A DNA stretch of 64,000 nt. Origin: UBA6019 sp035535055. Its GTDB lineage: Bacteria > Chloroflexota > Dormibacteria > Dormibacterales > Dormibacteraceae. Shown piece by piece: positions 25,569 through 32,905 of this stretch (within the stretch, counting starts at the first letter, position 1; each line of letters opens with the position of its first letter). Where the stretch lies: positions 7,181 through 71,180 of the forward strand of contig DATLQT010000058.1 of NCBI GenBank assembly GCA_035535055.1. The letters are read 5' to 3'. Below the pieces are notes generated by a model. That model did not search any database and was not told where the DNA came from. It saw only the letters and a program-made list of their open reading frames with translations. Position numbers and translations under genes: made by a program.

Positions 25569-26115
25569 CCGCGACGCCGGCAACCGCCGCCAGCCCGCCG
25601 TAGCCCGCCGCCTTGAGGATGGTCGTTAGGAGCGGCCAGTTGTTGCCGAGCAGATAGCCGACCAGCCCCCACAGGATCGCCCACGGCATCGCGCCCAGCA
25701 CGCTGTAGGCCTGGAAGCGCCAGAAGGGCATGTGCGCGACCCCGGCAAAGATGCTCGCCCAGGTCCGTAGCCCCAGGACGAAGCGACCGACGAGGATCGT
25801 CTTGTCGCCGTGGTGGGCGAAGAACATCTCGACCTGGGCGAGGTGGCCGACCTCCAGCCGGAAGACGGAGAGCGCCTTCTCGAGGAAGGGCCGGCCGCCC
25901 CGCAGCCCGATGAAGTAGCCGACGTCCCCGCCCGCGATGGCGCCGAGGGCGCCTAGCGCGATGACCACCACGATATTGAGGTGGCCGGCGCCGGCGTAGG
26001 CCGCCACCGCGACCAAGGTCAGCTCGCCGGGGAAGGGCACGCCCGAACTCTCGATCAGTATCCCGAGCGCGGCGGCGGGATAGCCGATCGCGTCGGCGAT
26101 GCTTCTGACGTCCAT
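25528..26115 (-). CDS. DedA family membrane protein
   Basis: 195 residues from ATG 26115. Features: IESSGVPFPGELTLVAVAAYA, then GDVGYFIGLRGGRPFLEKA, GRFVLGLRTWASIFAGVAHM and YSVLGAMPWAILWGLVGYLLG. Glu and Arg residues inside membrane segments match DedA/VTT-type undecaprenyl-phosphate or lipid flippases. A longer reading to 26208 runs through the thrS start and is rejected. Divergent from thrS, convergent with the MFS gene. Confidence 0.9.
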   Translation of the reverse strand: MDVRSIADAIGYPAAALGILIESSGVPFPGELTLVAVAAYAGAGHLNIVVVIALGALGAIAGGDVGYFIGLRGGRPFLEKALSVFRLEVGHLAQVEMFFAHHGDKTILVGRFVLGLRTWASIFAGVAHMPFWRFQAYSVLGAMPWAILWGLVGYLLGNNWPLLTTILKAAGYGGLAAVAGVAVIYLLFRTRAIRL

Positions 26116-26125
26116 TGCAGGTCGA

Positions 26126-26131
26126 TATCCT
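26126..26131 (+). promoter_or_regulatory. Candidate -10 box for thrS
   Basis: TATCCT ends 11 nt before the thrS ATG. It overlaps the palindrome GATATC at 26124-26129 (minus strand reads TATCGA 6 nt before the DedA start), so one short element may serve both directions. Confidence 0.45.
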
Positions 26132-26142
26132 GAGCGTTCCTG

Positions 26143-27921
26143 ATGAGCCACATCGACGACCACGAGTCGAAGGACGAGCTCGACCAGCTCCGCCACTCGA
26201 CCGCGCACGTCCTGGCCGCGGCCGTCACCGAGCTATGGCCCGGCACTAAGTACGCGATCGGTCCGCCGGTCGAGAACGGCTTCTACTACGACTTCGAGTC
26301 CGACCACCAGTTCACGCCCGAGGACTTCAAGGAGATCGAGAAGAAGATGCGGTCGATCGTCGGCCGCGACCTTCCCTTCGCGCATGAATGGCAGTCAAAG
26401 CCGGAGGCGATCGCCACCTTCCGCGCTCTCGGCCAGGACTACAAGGTGGAGCTGATCGAGGACCGGATCGCGGACGACGAGCAGGTCTCGCTCTATCGGA
26501 CTGGCGAGGACTTCCTCGACCTCTGCCGCGGGCCGCACGTGCCCGGCGCCGGCGCGATCAGGGCCTTCAAGCTGCTCCGCGTCGCCGGCGCCTACTGGAA
26601 GGGCGACGAGCACAACCGCCAGCTGCAGCGGATCTATGGCACCGCCTGGCCCTCGCAGAAGGAACAGGACGAGTACCTGGAGATGCTCGCCGAGGCGGAA
26701 CGACGCGACCACAAAAAGCTGGGTCGCGAGCTGAAGCTCTTCCACAGCGACGAGCGGAGCGGGGCGGGGCTGCCGCTCTGGCTGCCCAACGGCGCCACCG
26801 TGCGGCGCGAGATCGAGCGGTGGGTCGTCGACGAGGAGTTGAAGCGGGGCTACCAGCACGTCCTGACGCCCAACCTCGCCCGGCTGGAGCTCTACGAGCG
26901 GAGCGGGCACTGGCAGAAGTACCACGACTCGATGTACCCGCCGATGCGGTTCGAGGAGTCGGGCGAGGTGCTCGAGCTGCGCCCGATGAACTGCCCGCAC
27001 CACATCCTCGTCTACGAGTCGGAGATGCGCTCCTACCGCGACCTGCCGCTGCGGATCGCCGAGGTCGGCATGAACTACCGCTACGAGCGATCGGGGACGC
27101 TGCAGGGGATGAACCGCGTGCGCGCCTTCGCCCTCAATGACGCGCACATCTTCTGCACGCCCGAGCAGGTGGAGCAGGAGGTGAAGGGCGCGATCGAGTT
27201 GTCGCTCCACTTCTCCGAGGTGCTGGGGATCGACGACTTCTGGTATCGGCTCTCCACCCGGGACGACGTCAAGGACAAATGGATCGGTACGGCGGCCGAG
27301 TGGGAGACGGCGCAGGCAGCTCTCAGCGGCGCCCTCGAATCGCTGAGCCTTCAGTACCGGCTGGGCCCGGGTGAAGCCGCCTTCTATGGCCCCAAGATCG
27401 ACTTCCAGGTCCGCGATGCCCTGCGCCGCGAGTTCACCAACTCGACGGTCCAGGTGGACTTCGAGCTGCCGCAGCTGTTCGACCTCGAGTACGTGGCCGA
27501 GGACGGCTCGAGGAAGCGGCCGGTAATGGTCCATCGCGGCGCGGCCGGGTCCATGGAGCGCCTCTTCGCTTACCTGATCGAGCGCTGGGCCGGAGCGTTT
27601 CCGACCTGGATGGCGCCCACCCAGGTGGTGGTCATCCCGATCACCGACGAGCAGAACGCCTACGCGGCCTCGGTGGCCGAGCGGCTGCGCCGCGCCAACG
27701 TCCGGGTCCTGGTGGACGCCTCCTCGGACCGGATGCAGCGCAAGATCCGCGACGCCCAGCGGATGAAGGTTCCCTACATGGCGATCGTCGGCGGCCGCGA
27801 GGTCGAGTCGGGCCAGGTCAACGTCCGCAACCGTGTCGGCAACGAGACCCCGGAGGCGCTGGAGGACTTCGCCGCTCGGCTGACACTGGAGATCACCGAG
27901 AAGAGGCGCCCGGACCGATGA
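26143..27921 (+). CDS. thrS: Threonyl-tRNA synthetase (no TGS domain)
   Basis: 592 residues. It opens directly with the editing domain (LRHSTAHVLAAAVTELWPG) and so lacks the usual N-terminal TGS domain of about 60 residues. Editing-site CRGPHVP is followed by the class II core: motif 2 YERSGTLQGMNRVRAF, zinc site MNCPHH, and motif 3 MVHRGAAGSMERLFAYLIE; the C-terminal anticodon-binding domain ends the protein. It overlaps a broken methyltransferase gene as ATGA. Confidence 0.96.
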   Translation: MSHIDDHESKDELDQLRHSTAHVLAAAVTELWPGTKYAIGPPVENGFYYDFESDHQFTPEDFKEIEKKMRSIVGRDLPFAHEWQSKPEAIATFRALGQDYKVELIEDRIADDEQVSLYRTGEDFLDLCRGPHVPGAGAIRAFKLLRVAGAYWKGDEHNRQLQRIYGTAWPSQKEQDEYLEMLAEAERRDHKKLGRELKLFHSDERSGAGLPLWLPNGATVRREIERWVVDEELKRGYQHVLTPNLARLELYERSGHWQKYHDSMYPPMRFEESGEVLELRPMNCPHHILVYESEMRSYRDLPLRIAEVGMNYRYERSGTLQGMNRVRAFALNDAHIFCTPEQVEQEVKGAIELSLHFSEVLGIDDFWYRLSTRDDVKDKWIGTAAEWETAQAALSGALESLSLQYRLGPGEAAFYGPKIDFQVRDALRREFTNSTVQVDFELPQLFDLEYVAEDGSRKRPVMVHRGAAGSMERLFAYLIERWAGAFPTWMAPTQVVVIPITDEQNAYAASVAERLRRANVRVLVDASSDRMQRKIRDAQRMKVPYMAIVGGREVESGQVNVRNRVGNETPEALEDFAARLTLEITEKRRPDR

Positions 27922-28691
27922 CCGGCGGCGGAGAGCCGCCTTACCTGGCCGTCAACCGGGCCGCCTAGGCGCGCAAGAACGCCGAGCACACCGACGGCCG
28001 CGCCCAGGCCCGCTGGGACCAGCCGGAGATCACCTGGGGCGTCTGGCGGACGCCGGAATCGGATGTCGGGATGCTGCCCGACCCGCCGGGACTGGAGGTG
28101 ATCGGGCTCGGCTATGGAACCGCCTACTTCGGCGCCTGGCTCAGGCGCCATGGAGCCTCAAGCGTCGTCGGAGTGGACATCACGCCGAACCAGCTGGCGA
28201 CCGCGCGCCGCGTCAACGATGAGACCGGCCTGGGGCTCGAGTTCATCGAGGCCAACGCCGAGGCTGTGCCGCTGCCCGGCGGTTCGTTCGACCTCGCGCT
28301 CTCGGAGTACGGCGCCTTGATCTGGTGCGACCCCCATCTGTGGATCCCCGAGGCGGCTCGGCTGCTGCGCCCGGGTGGTGAGCTCGTCTTCCTGCAGAAC
28401 ACGCCCCTCTCGATGCTCTGCACGCCTGACACCGGCACAGTGGTGGACGCGCTGCAACGTCCGCAGCGGGGGCATGCACCGGATGGAATCGACCGACGAC
28501 GACCCCGGGGTGGAGTTCCACCTCGGCCACGGCGACTTGGTCCGGGTCCTGCACCGGAGCGGGTTCGAGATCCTCGACCTGGTGGAGCTCTTCGCGCCCT
28601 CCGATGGCGACCCGGTTACTACGACTACGTGCCTGCGGAGTGGGCGAGCAGGTGGCCCGCCGAGGAAATTTGGCGGGTGACGAAGACCTAG
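27918..28691 (+). pseudogene. Disrupted SAM-dependent methyltransferase
   Basis: Three lesions split one class I methyltransferase. After MTGGGEPPYLAVNRAA, an in-frame TAG (27966-27968) stands where homologues usually have Trp. The frame then continues with ARKNAEHTDGRAQARWDQPE, GLGYGTAYFGAWLRRHGA (SAM motif), VVGVDITPNQLATARRVN and LRPGGELVFLQNT. Near 28467-28471 a run of five G gives a +1 shift, and GGMHRMESTDDDPGVEFHLG continues in the next frame. Near 28610 the original frame returns with YYDYVPAEWASRWPAEEI. Real decay or sequencing/assembly error cannot be separated here. It is coupled to thrS by ATGA. Confidence 0.82.
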
Positions 28692-28694
28692 ATC

Positions 28695-29831
28695 CTAGAG
28701 GCCGCCCGGGATCCGCGCCAGGAAGTCGCCGAGGGCGTTGACCGGCGTTGTGGTGCCAGGGCCCAGGTTGTAGATCCGGGGCTGGTCCTGCGGCGTGTCG
28801 CCGCCGATCAGGAGGTGCCCGTCGTCGATGAAGCCGAGACTCCTCGCGCCTCCCGGCACCCTGGCGGTGGTGCCCTGGCCGACGTAGAGCACTTCGCCCG
28901 AGGTGGCGCAGCAAGCGGCCGCGCCGCCACCCGGCGAGAGGGCCAGCGAGAAGTACTGGTCCGGCCCGAAGGTGATCGTTGCCCTAGATCCGCCGTCCCA
29001 GCCGAGGACCGTGAAAGCGCCCGAGGCCTGCGCGCAAAGCGCCCCATAGGGACCGGGCAGGCTCTCGACTGGGCAGGTCGAGCTCCCGAGTGTTGCGGAG
29101 CGGACGGCGGTCGCTTCGTCGATTACGTGGATCTCGGTCGGGAAGGCTGAGAACGGACCGCCTCCCTGGGTGCAGGCGGGCACGTAACCGAGGACGAGGT
29201 GGCCACCGTGCCAGCCGACAGCCCAGGGGATCTTGGCACTGGAAGAGGCGCTGAAGATCTGGGTTCGGTTGCCGCCGCCGGCGTCTTCGATGTAGATCCG
29301 GAAGGGGATGGGGCTCTGGCTGTAGTCGGCGGTGACCACCGCCATCCGCTGGTCGTCGGGGCTGACCGCGAAGGTGCTGCCAACCGAGCCGCCGCCAGGG
29401 ACGCTGTCGGCCTGGCCCTTGCTGCCGTCCGGTCCTAGCCAGCGCACCGTCGTGTTGCCGTCGAGGTAGTAGACACGGTCGTTGGTGGCGCTCACGGTCT
29501 CGCTCGGAAGGACGGTCCCGGCTCCCTGGCCGAAGGTGCAGGTGAGGCCGGACCGGGTGGCGGAGACAGCGCTGGCGGCAACCCGTCCGTCAGTGCCGAG
29601 AAGGCTCACGGTGTAGGTGGGCAGTCCATTGGCCGGGGTTGCCAGGACCGCGAAGGAGGCGGTGAGCGGCGTCGGCGTCGGAGCGGCGGTGGCCACGGGG
29701 GAAGGCGTCGGTGTGGCCGGGGTCGCTGCGGTCGGCGGCACCACCGTGGGGGAGGCCGTAGGCGCCGGGGTACCCTGGCCGGCGCAGGCGGAGACCAGGA
29801 GCACGAGCGCGGCGAGGATCGTGGGCCGCAT
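28695..29831 (-). CDS. Secreted lipoprotein with propeller-like repeats
   Basis: 378 residues from ATG 29831. Signal MRPTILAALVLLVSAC with lipobox Cys16, then a Pro/Thr/Ala-rich linker of about 40 residues. The body shows TolB/WD40-like blades (STFAVSPDDQRMAVVT, FSLALSPGGGAAACC, RSLGFIDDGHLLIGG). The function is unknown; a surface or periplasm-like sensor or binding role is only a guess. The longer reading to 29894 adds non-signal sequence before the Met and is rejected. Convergent with the broken methyltransferase. Confidence 0.8.
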   Translation of the reverse strand: MRPTILAALVLLVSACAGQGTPAPTASPTVVPPTAATPATPTPSPVATAAPTPTPLTASFAVLATPANGLPTYTVSLLGTDGRVAASAVSATRSGLTCTFGQGAGTVLPSETVSATNDRVYYLDGNTTVRWLGPDGSKGQADSVPGGGSVGSTFAVSPDDQRMAVVTADYSQSPIPFRIYIEDAGGGNRTQIFSASSSAKIPWAVGWHGGHLVLGYVPACTQGGGPFSAFPTEIHVIDEATAVRSATLGSSTCPVESLPGPYGALCAQASGAFTVLGWDGGSRATITFGPDQYFSLALSPGGGAAACCATSGEVLYVGQGTTARVPGGARSLGFIDDGHLLIGGDTPQDQPRIYNLGPGTTTPVNALGDFLARIPGGL

Positions 29832-29885
29832 CTTCAAGGCTTCGGCGTGAATAACCGGCCTCCGAGGGGAATTGTTACGACGGTC

Positions 29886-29894
29886 TGATACCAT
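29886..29894 (+). promoter_or_regulatory. Candidate extended -10 box for infC operon
   Basis: TGATACCAT fits TG-N-TAnnnT. A start of transcription near 29901 would place the whole attenuator-like leader in the message. TTGTTA at 29872 is too close to serve as a -35. Confidence 0.4.
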
Positions 29895-29900
29895 TCCAAA

Positions 29901-30042
29901 CGTTGAAGCAGGGCCCGTCCCTCACCTCCAGGCGCTCGCGCCGAAAAGGTTCATGTCTCGAGGCGGACGGGCTTTGCCGTCCGCGTTTTTATTTTTCTGG
30001 AGGAGATCTCACGAAGCTGAGCGTTAACTGGGGTAGCGACCG
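29901..30042 (+). promoter_or_regulatory. infC-rpmI-rplT leader with antiterminator/terminator switch
   Basis: GCCCGTCC at 29913-29920 is an exact complement of GGACGGGC at 29965-29972. That second segment is also the 5' arm of the terminator hairpin at 29963-29984, so the two structures exclude each other. A small GGCG/CGCC hairpin (29931-29942) lies between them. After the T-run comes a strong Shine-Dalgarno (TGGAGGAG, 29998-30005) too far from the infC start. It may serve a short frame read from ACG 30011 whose TAG overlaps the infC ATA. Ribosomal-protein-type feedback (L20 or IF3) is the natural guess. Confidence 0.65.
29963..29996 (+). terminator. Intrinsic terminator in infC leader
   Basis: Perfect 8-bp stem GCGGACGG/CCGTCCGC (29963-29970 with 29977-29984), loop GCTTTG, then G and TTTTTATTTTT. 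It lies about 50 bp upstream of infC and downstream of no plus-strand gene, which points to attenuation rather than gene-end termination. Confidence 0.85.
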
Positions 30043-30609
30043 ATAGCCTTCAAGGAACTACGGATCAACGATCAGATCCGCTCGCAAGAGGTGCGCCTGA
30101 TCGACGACATAGGCAATCAGTTGGGAGTCCTCGGGCTGGATACCGCGAAGCGTATCGCGGCTGAGAAGGGGTTGGACCTCGTTGAGTTCGCGCCCCAGGC
30201 CCAGCCGCCGGTCTGCCGCTTGATCGACTACGGCAAATACAAGTTCGAGACGATCAAGAAAGAAAAGGACCAGCGCCGGCGCCAGAACGTCATAAAGCTG
30301 AAGGAGATGAAGCTCCGGCCCAAGGTGGCCGAGCACGACTTCCAGACCAAGTTCAAGGGCGTCAGGCAGTTCTTGGAGCAGGGCGAGAAGGTAAAGGTGA
30401 CGATCATGTTCAGGGGCCGCGAGATGGTCCACCAGGAGATCGGGAGAAGGATTCTCGATCGGGTGGCAGACGCGGCCAAGGAGATCGCAGTCGTCGAGCG
30501 TGCCCCGATCATGGAGGGCCGCAACCTGTTCCTGATCCTCGCGCCGACCGCCAAGCCGGCAGCCAAGGAGCCCGAGCCGGAGCCAGAAGGAGCATCAACC
30601 AGTGCCTAA
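30043..30609 (+). CDS. infC: Translation initiation factor IF-3 (ATA start)
   Basis: Discriminates start codons and keeps 30S subunits free. Conserved N-terminal KELRINDQIRSQEVRLIDD is encoded in frame upstream of the first ordinary start (GTG 30091). Between the in-frame stop TAG at 30034 and that sequence the only plausible start is ATA at 30043, giving 188 residues. Motifs: APQAQPPVCRLIDYGKYKFE, then KLRPKVAEHDFQTKFK in the C-domain. Rare AUU-type starts on infC are known from E. coli, where IF3 represses itself. The Glu/Pro-rich tail is lineage-specific. Overlaps rpmI by 8 bp. Confidence 0.93.
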   Translation: MAFKELRINDQIRSQEVRLIDDIGNQLGVLGLDTAKRIAAEKGLDLVEFAPQAQPPVCRLIDYGKYKFETIKKEKDQRRRQNVIKLKEMKLRPKVAEHDFQTKFKGVRQFLEQGEKVKVTIMFRGREMVHQEIGRRILDRVADAAKEIAVVERAPIMEGRNLFLILAPTAKPAAKEPEPEPEGASTSA

Positions 30610-30796
30610 GATCAAGACTCGCAAGGGCATCGCGAAGCGGATTCGCGTCACCTCGACCGGCAAGCTCGTCCGGGCCCATGCCTGGAAGAGCCACATGTTC
30701 GAGCACAAAAAGCAGAAGAACAAGCGCACGGCCCGGCAGCTGATGGCGGTAAGCCCCACCGACGTCAAGCAGGTGCGCCGAGCGCTGGCGATCTAG
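30602..30796 (+). CDS. rpmI: Ribosomal protein bL35
   Basis: 64 residues, GTG start. PKIKTRKGIAKRIRVTSTGK and AHAWKSHMFEHKKQKNKRTA are the bL35 pattern. Between infC and rplT as in almost all bacteria, with rplT starting immediately after the stop. Confidence 0.96.
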   Translation: MPKIKTRKGIAKRIRVTSTGKLVRAHAWKSHMFEHKKQKNKRTARQLMAVSPTDVKQVRRALAI

Positions 30797-31150
30797 ATGG
30801 CCAGGGTCAAGCGCGGTGTCACCGCGCACGCTCGTCACAAGAAGATCCTCGACCGCGCCAAGGGCTTCCGGCTCTCCAAGAAGCTGCTCTTCCGACCTGC
30901 CAACGAGGCGGTCCTGCACGCCCTGGCCTACGCCTTCCGCGACCGGCGGGCGCGCAAGCGCGACTTCCGCCGCTTATGGATCGCCCGGATCAACGCCGCC
31001 TCGCGGCAGGGCGGGCTTCCCTACAACAAGTTCATGCACGGCCTGCGCCAGGCCGGGGTGGAGATCGATCGCAAGGTCCTCGCGGACCTCGCTGTCAAGG
31101 ACAGCGGCTCCTTCGCCCGGCTGGTGGAGGTTGCCAAGAGCAGTCTCTGA
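30797..31150 (+). CDS. rplT: Ribosomal protein bL20
   Basis: 117 residues. MARVKRGVTAHARHKKILD and FRDRRARKRDFRRLWIARIN are diagnostic. bL20 is an early 50S assembly protein and in other bacteria represses this operon by binding its leader, which is relevant to the switch upstream of infC. Confidence 0.97.
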   Translation: MARVKRGVTAHARHKKILDRAKGFRLSKKLLFRPANEAVLHALAYAFRDRRARKRDFRRLWIARINAASRQGGLPYNKFMHGLRQAGVEIDRKVLADLAVKDSGSFARLVEVAKSSL

Positions 31151-31880
31151 CACGCATCCGCTGACGTCGCCGGACAATGAGCTCGTCAAGCGGATCCGAC
31201 GCCTGGCTGCCGGGCGTGGCGGCGACGAGGTGCTTCTCGAGGGTCCGCGGGTCATCCTGCAGGCGCTGGCCGCCGGTATCCGGTTGGAGGTCCTGGCGGT
31301 GCGCGAGGGTGAGGACTTCGACGCGCCGGCGCAACGGCGTGTCGTCCTCGGCCGCGGGCTGTTGCACGAGCTGAGCGCGACCACCACGCCCCAGGGCGTT
31401 CTCGCCCTTGGCCACGCGAAACTGGTCAGCTTTGACGACGCTCGGGCCGCAGCCGTGAGGGCCGGCTGGCCGCTGGTCGTGCTGGACGGGGTCCAAGACC
31501 CCGGGAACGTCGGCGCCATCGCCCGGACTGCGGCGGCCGCCGGAGCGCCCGCCCTCGTGGTCCTTCCCGGCACCGCGGACCCGCTGGGGGCGAAGGCGAT
31601 CCGTGCCAGCGCCGGCCACGTCTTCAACCTCAAGCTGGCGCGGGCGACCTGGGACGAGCTGGCCGGGATCGCCTGCGTGGGCGCCGACTCGGCCGGCCGC
31701 CCGCTGAAGGAGGTCGACCTTGCCGCGGCCGGCGCGATCGTGCTCGGCAGCGAGGCCCACGGGATCAGCCGGCCGATGGACTTGGTCGCGCTGCCGATGG
31801 CCCCCGGAGTGGAGTCCCTGAACGTGGCGGCGGCCGCCGCGATCCTCCTCTACGAGCTTCAGGCGAGAATCTCCCAATGA
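31131..31880 (+). CDS. SpoU/TrmH-family RNA 2'-O-methyltransferase
   Basis: 249 residues from TTG 31131, which overlaps rplT by 20 bp; no other start precedes the conserved DNELVKRIRRLA. An N-terminal substrate-binding domain (EVLLEGPRVILQALAAGI) precedes the SPOUT knot: motif 1 DPGNVGAIARTA, motif 2 IVLGSEAHGIS, motif 3 VESLNVAAAAAILLYE. An rRNA (RlmB-like) or tRNA target is likely but not determined. Overlaps pheS by 4 nt; this position between rplT and pheS is common. Confidence 0.88.
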   Translation: MPRAVSDTHPLTSPDNELVKRIRRLAAGRGGDEVLLEGPRVILQALAAGIRLEVLAVREGEDFDAPAQRRVVLGRGLLHELSATTTPQGVLALGHAKLVSFDDARAAAVRAGWPLVVLDGVQDPGNVGAIARTAAAAGAPALVVLPGTADPLGAKAIRASAGHVFNLKLARATWDELAGIACVGADSAGRPLKEVDLAAAGAIVLGSEAHGISRPMDLVALPMAPGVESLNVAAAAAILLYELQARISQ

Positions 31881-32905
31881 TCGGCCGCATCGACCAGCTG
31901 AAGAGGGCGGCGCTGGAGGCGATCGCCGCCGCACCCGACGGCGAGGAGCTGGAGCGGGTCAGGATCGAGTACCTCGGGCGCCGGGGCGTCCTCACAGAGG
32001 TCCTCTCCAACCTCGGCCAGGTCTCGGCCGACGAACGGCCCGGAATCGGCCAGGCCGGCAACCGTGCCAAGGCCGAGATCTCGGCCGCGCTCGAGGAGCG
32101 GACCAGCTCCTTCGACCTCCGCCGCCTGGACGCCCTGGCTCGGTCGGAGGCGATCGACGTCACCTTCCCGGCGCGCCCGCTCAATCGCGGCCGGGCGCAC
32201 GTGCTGACCCAGGTCCGCCGCCAGCTGGAGGTGATCTTCGAGCGCATCGGCTACTCCGTCGAGGAGGGGCCGGAGATCGAGACCGACTGGTACAACTTCG
32301 AGGCCCTGAACCTCCCCAAGGGCCACGCCTCCCGGGACGTCCAGGACACCTTCTTCCTGGACGAGGCGGAGGAGACGGTGCTTCGGACCCACACCTCCAA
32401 CGTCCAGATCCGTGGCATGGAGCGGATGGGGGAGCCTCCGATCTACATTGTCGCGCCCGGCCGCGTCTACCGGCGGGAGAACCTGGATGCGACGCACCTC
32501 GCCTGCTTCATGCAGCTGGAGGGCCTCGCCGTCGACGAGGGGCTGACGGTGGGCGACCTCAAGGGCACGCTGCTCTACATGGTGCAGTCGCTCTTCGGGC
32601 CCGAGCGGCGGGTCCGGATGCGGCCTCATCACTTCGGGTACACCGAGCCCAGCTTCGAGTTCGACACGGTCTGCGGCCGCTGCCTGGGGAAGGGCTGCCG
32701 GAGCTGCGGCGGCCAGGGCTGGCTGGAGACCGGGGGATGTGGCATGGTCCACCCCCAGGTCCTGCGCAACGGCGGCGTCGACCCCGACCGCTATTCGGGT
32801 TATGCGTGGGGCTTCGGGATCGAGCGGATCGCGATGCTGGAGTACGACGTGGAGGACCTCCGCCTCTTCTACGAGAACGACCTGCGCTTCAATCACCAGT
32901 TCTGA
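31877..32905 (+). CDS. pheS: Phenylalanyl-tRNA synthetase alpha subunit
   Basis: 342 residues. An N-terminal coiled-coil tRNA arm (about 1-85) precedes the class II catalytic core: ALNLPKGHASRDVQDTFF, RTHTSNVQIRGM, GRVYRRENLDATH (motif 2) and GYAWGFGIERIAML (motif 3). A CGRC...CRSC cluster near the active site suggests a bound zinc, seen in some PheS lineages. The stop overlaps pheT by 1 nt. Confidence 0.96.
   Translation: MIGRIDQLKRAALEAIAAAPDGEELERVRIEYLGRRGVLTEVLSNLGQVSADERPGIGQAGNRAKAEISAALEERTSSFDLRRLDALARSEAIDVTFPARPLNRGRAHVLTQVRRQLEVIFERIGYSVEEGPEIETDWYNFEALNLPKGHASRDVQDTFFLDEAEETVLRTHTSNVQIRGMERMGEPPIYIVAPGRVYRRENLDATHLACFMQLEGLAVDEGLTVGDLKGTLLYMVQSLFGPERRVRMRPHHFGYTEPSFEFDTVCGRCLGKGCRSCGGQGWLETGGCGMVHPQVLRNGGVDPDRYSGYAWGFGIERIAMLEYDVEDLRLFYENDLRFNHQF

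Noticed and set aside
29953..30027. A 24-codon frame beginning at ATG 29953 across the infC terminator
   Set aside because: It merely reads through the hairpin and T-run, with a poor ribosome-binding site; kept only as a remote leader-peptide possibility.
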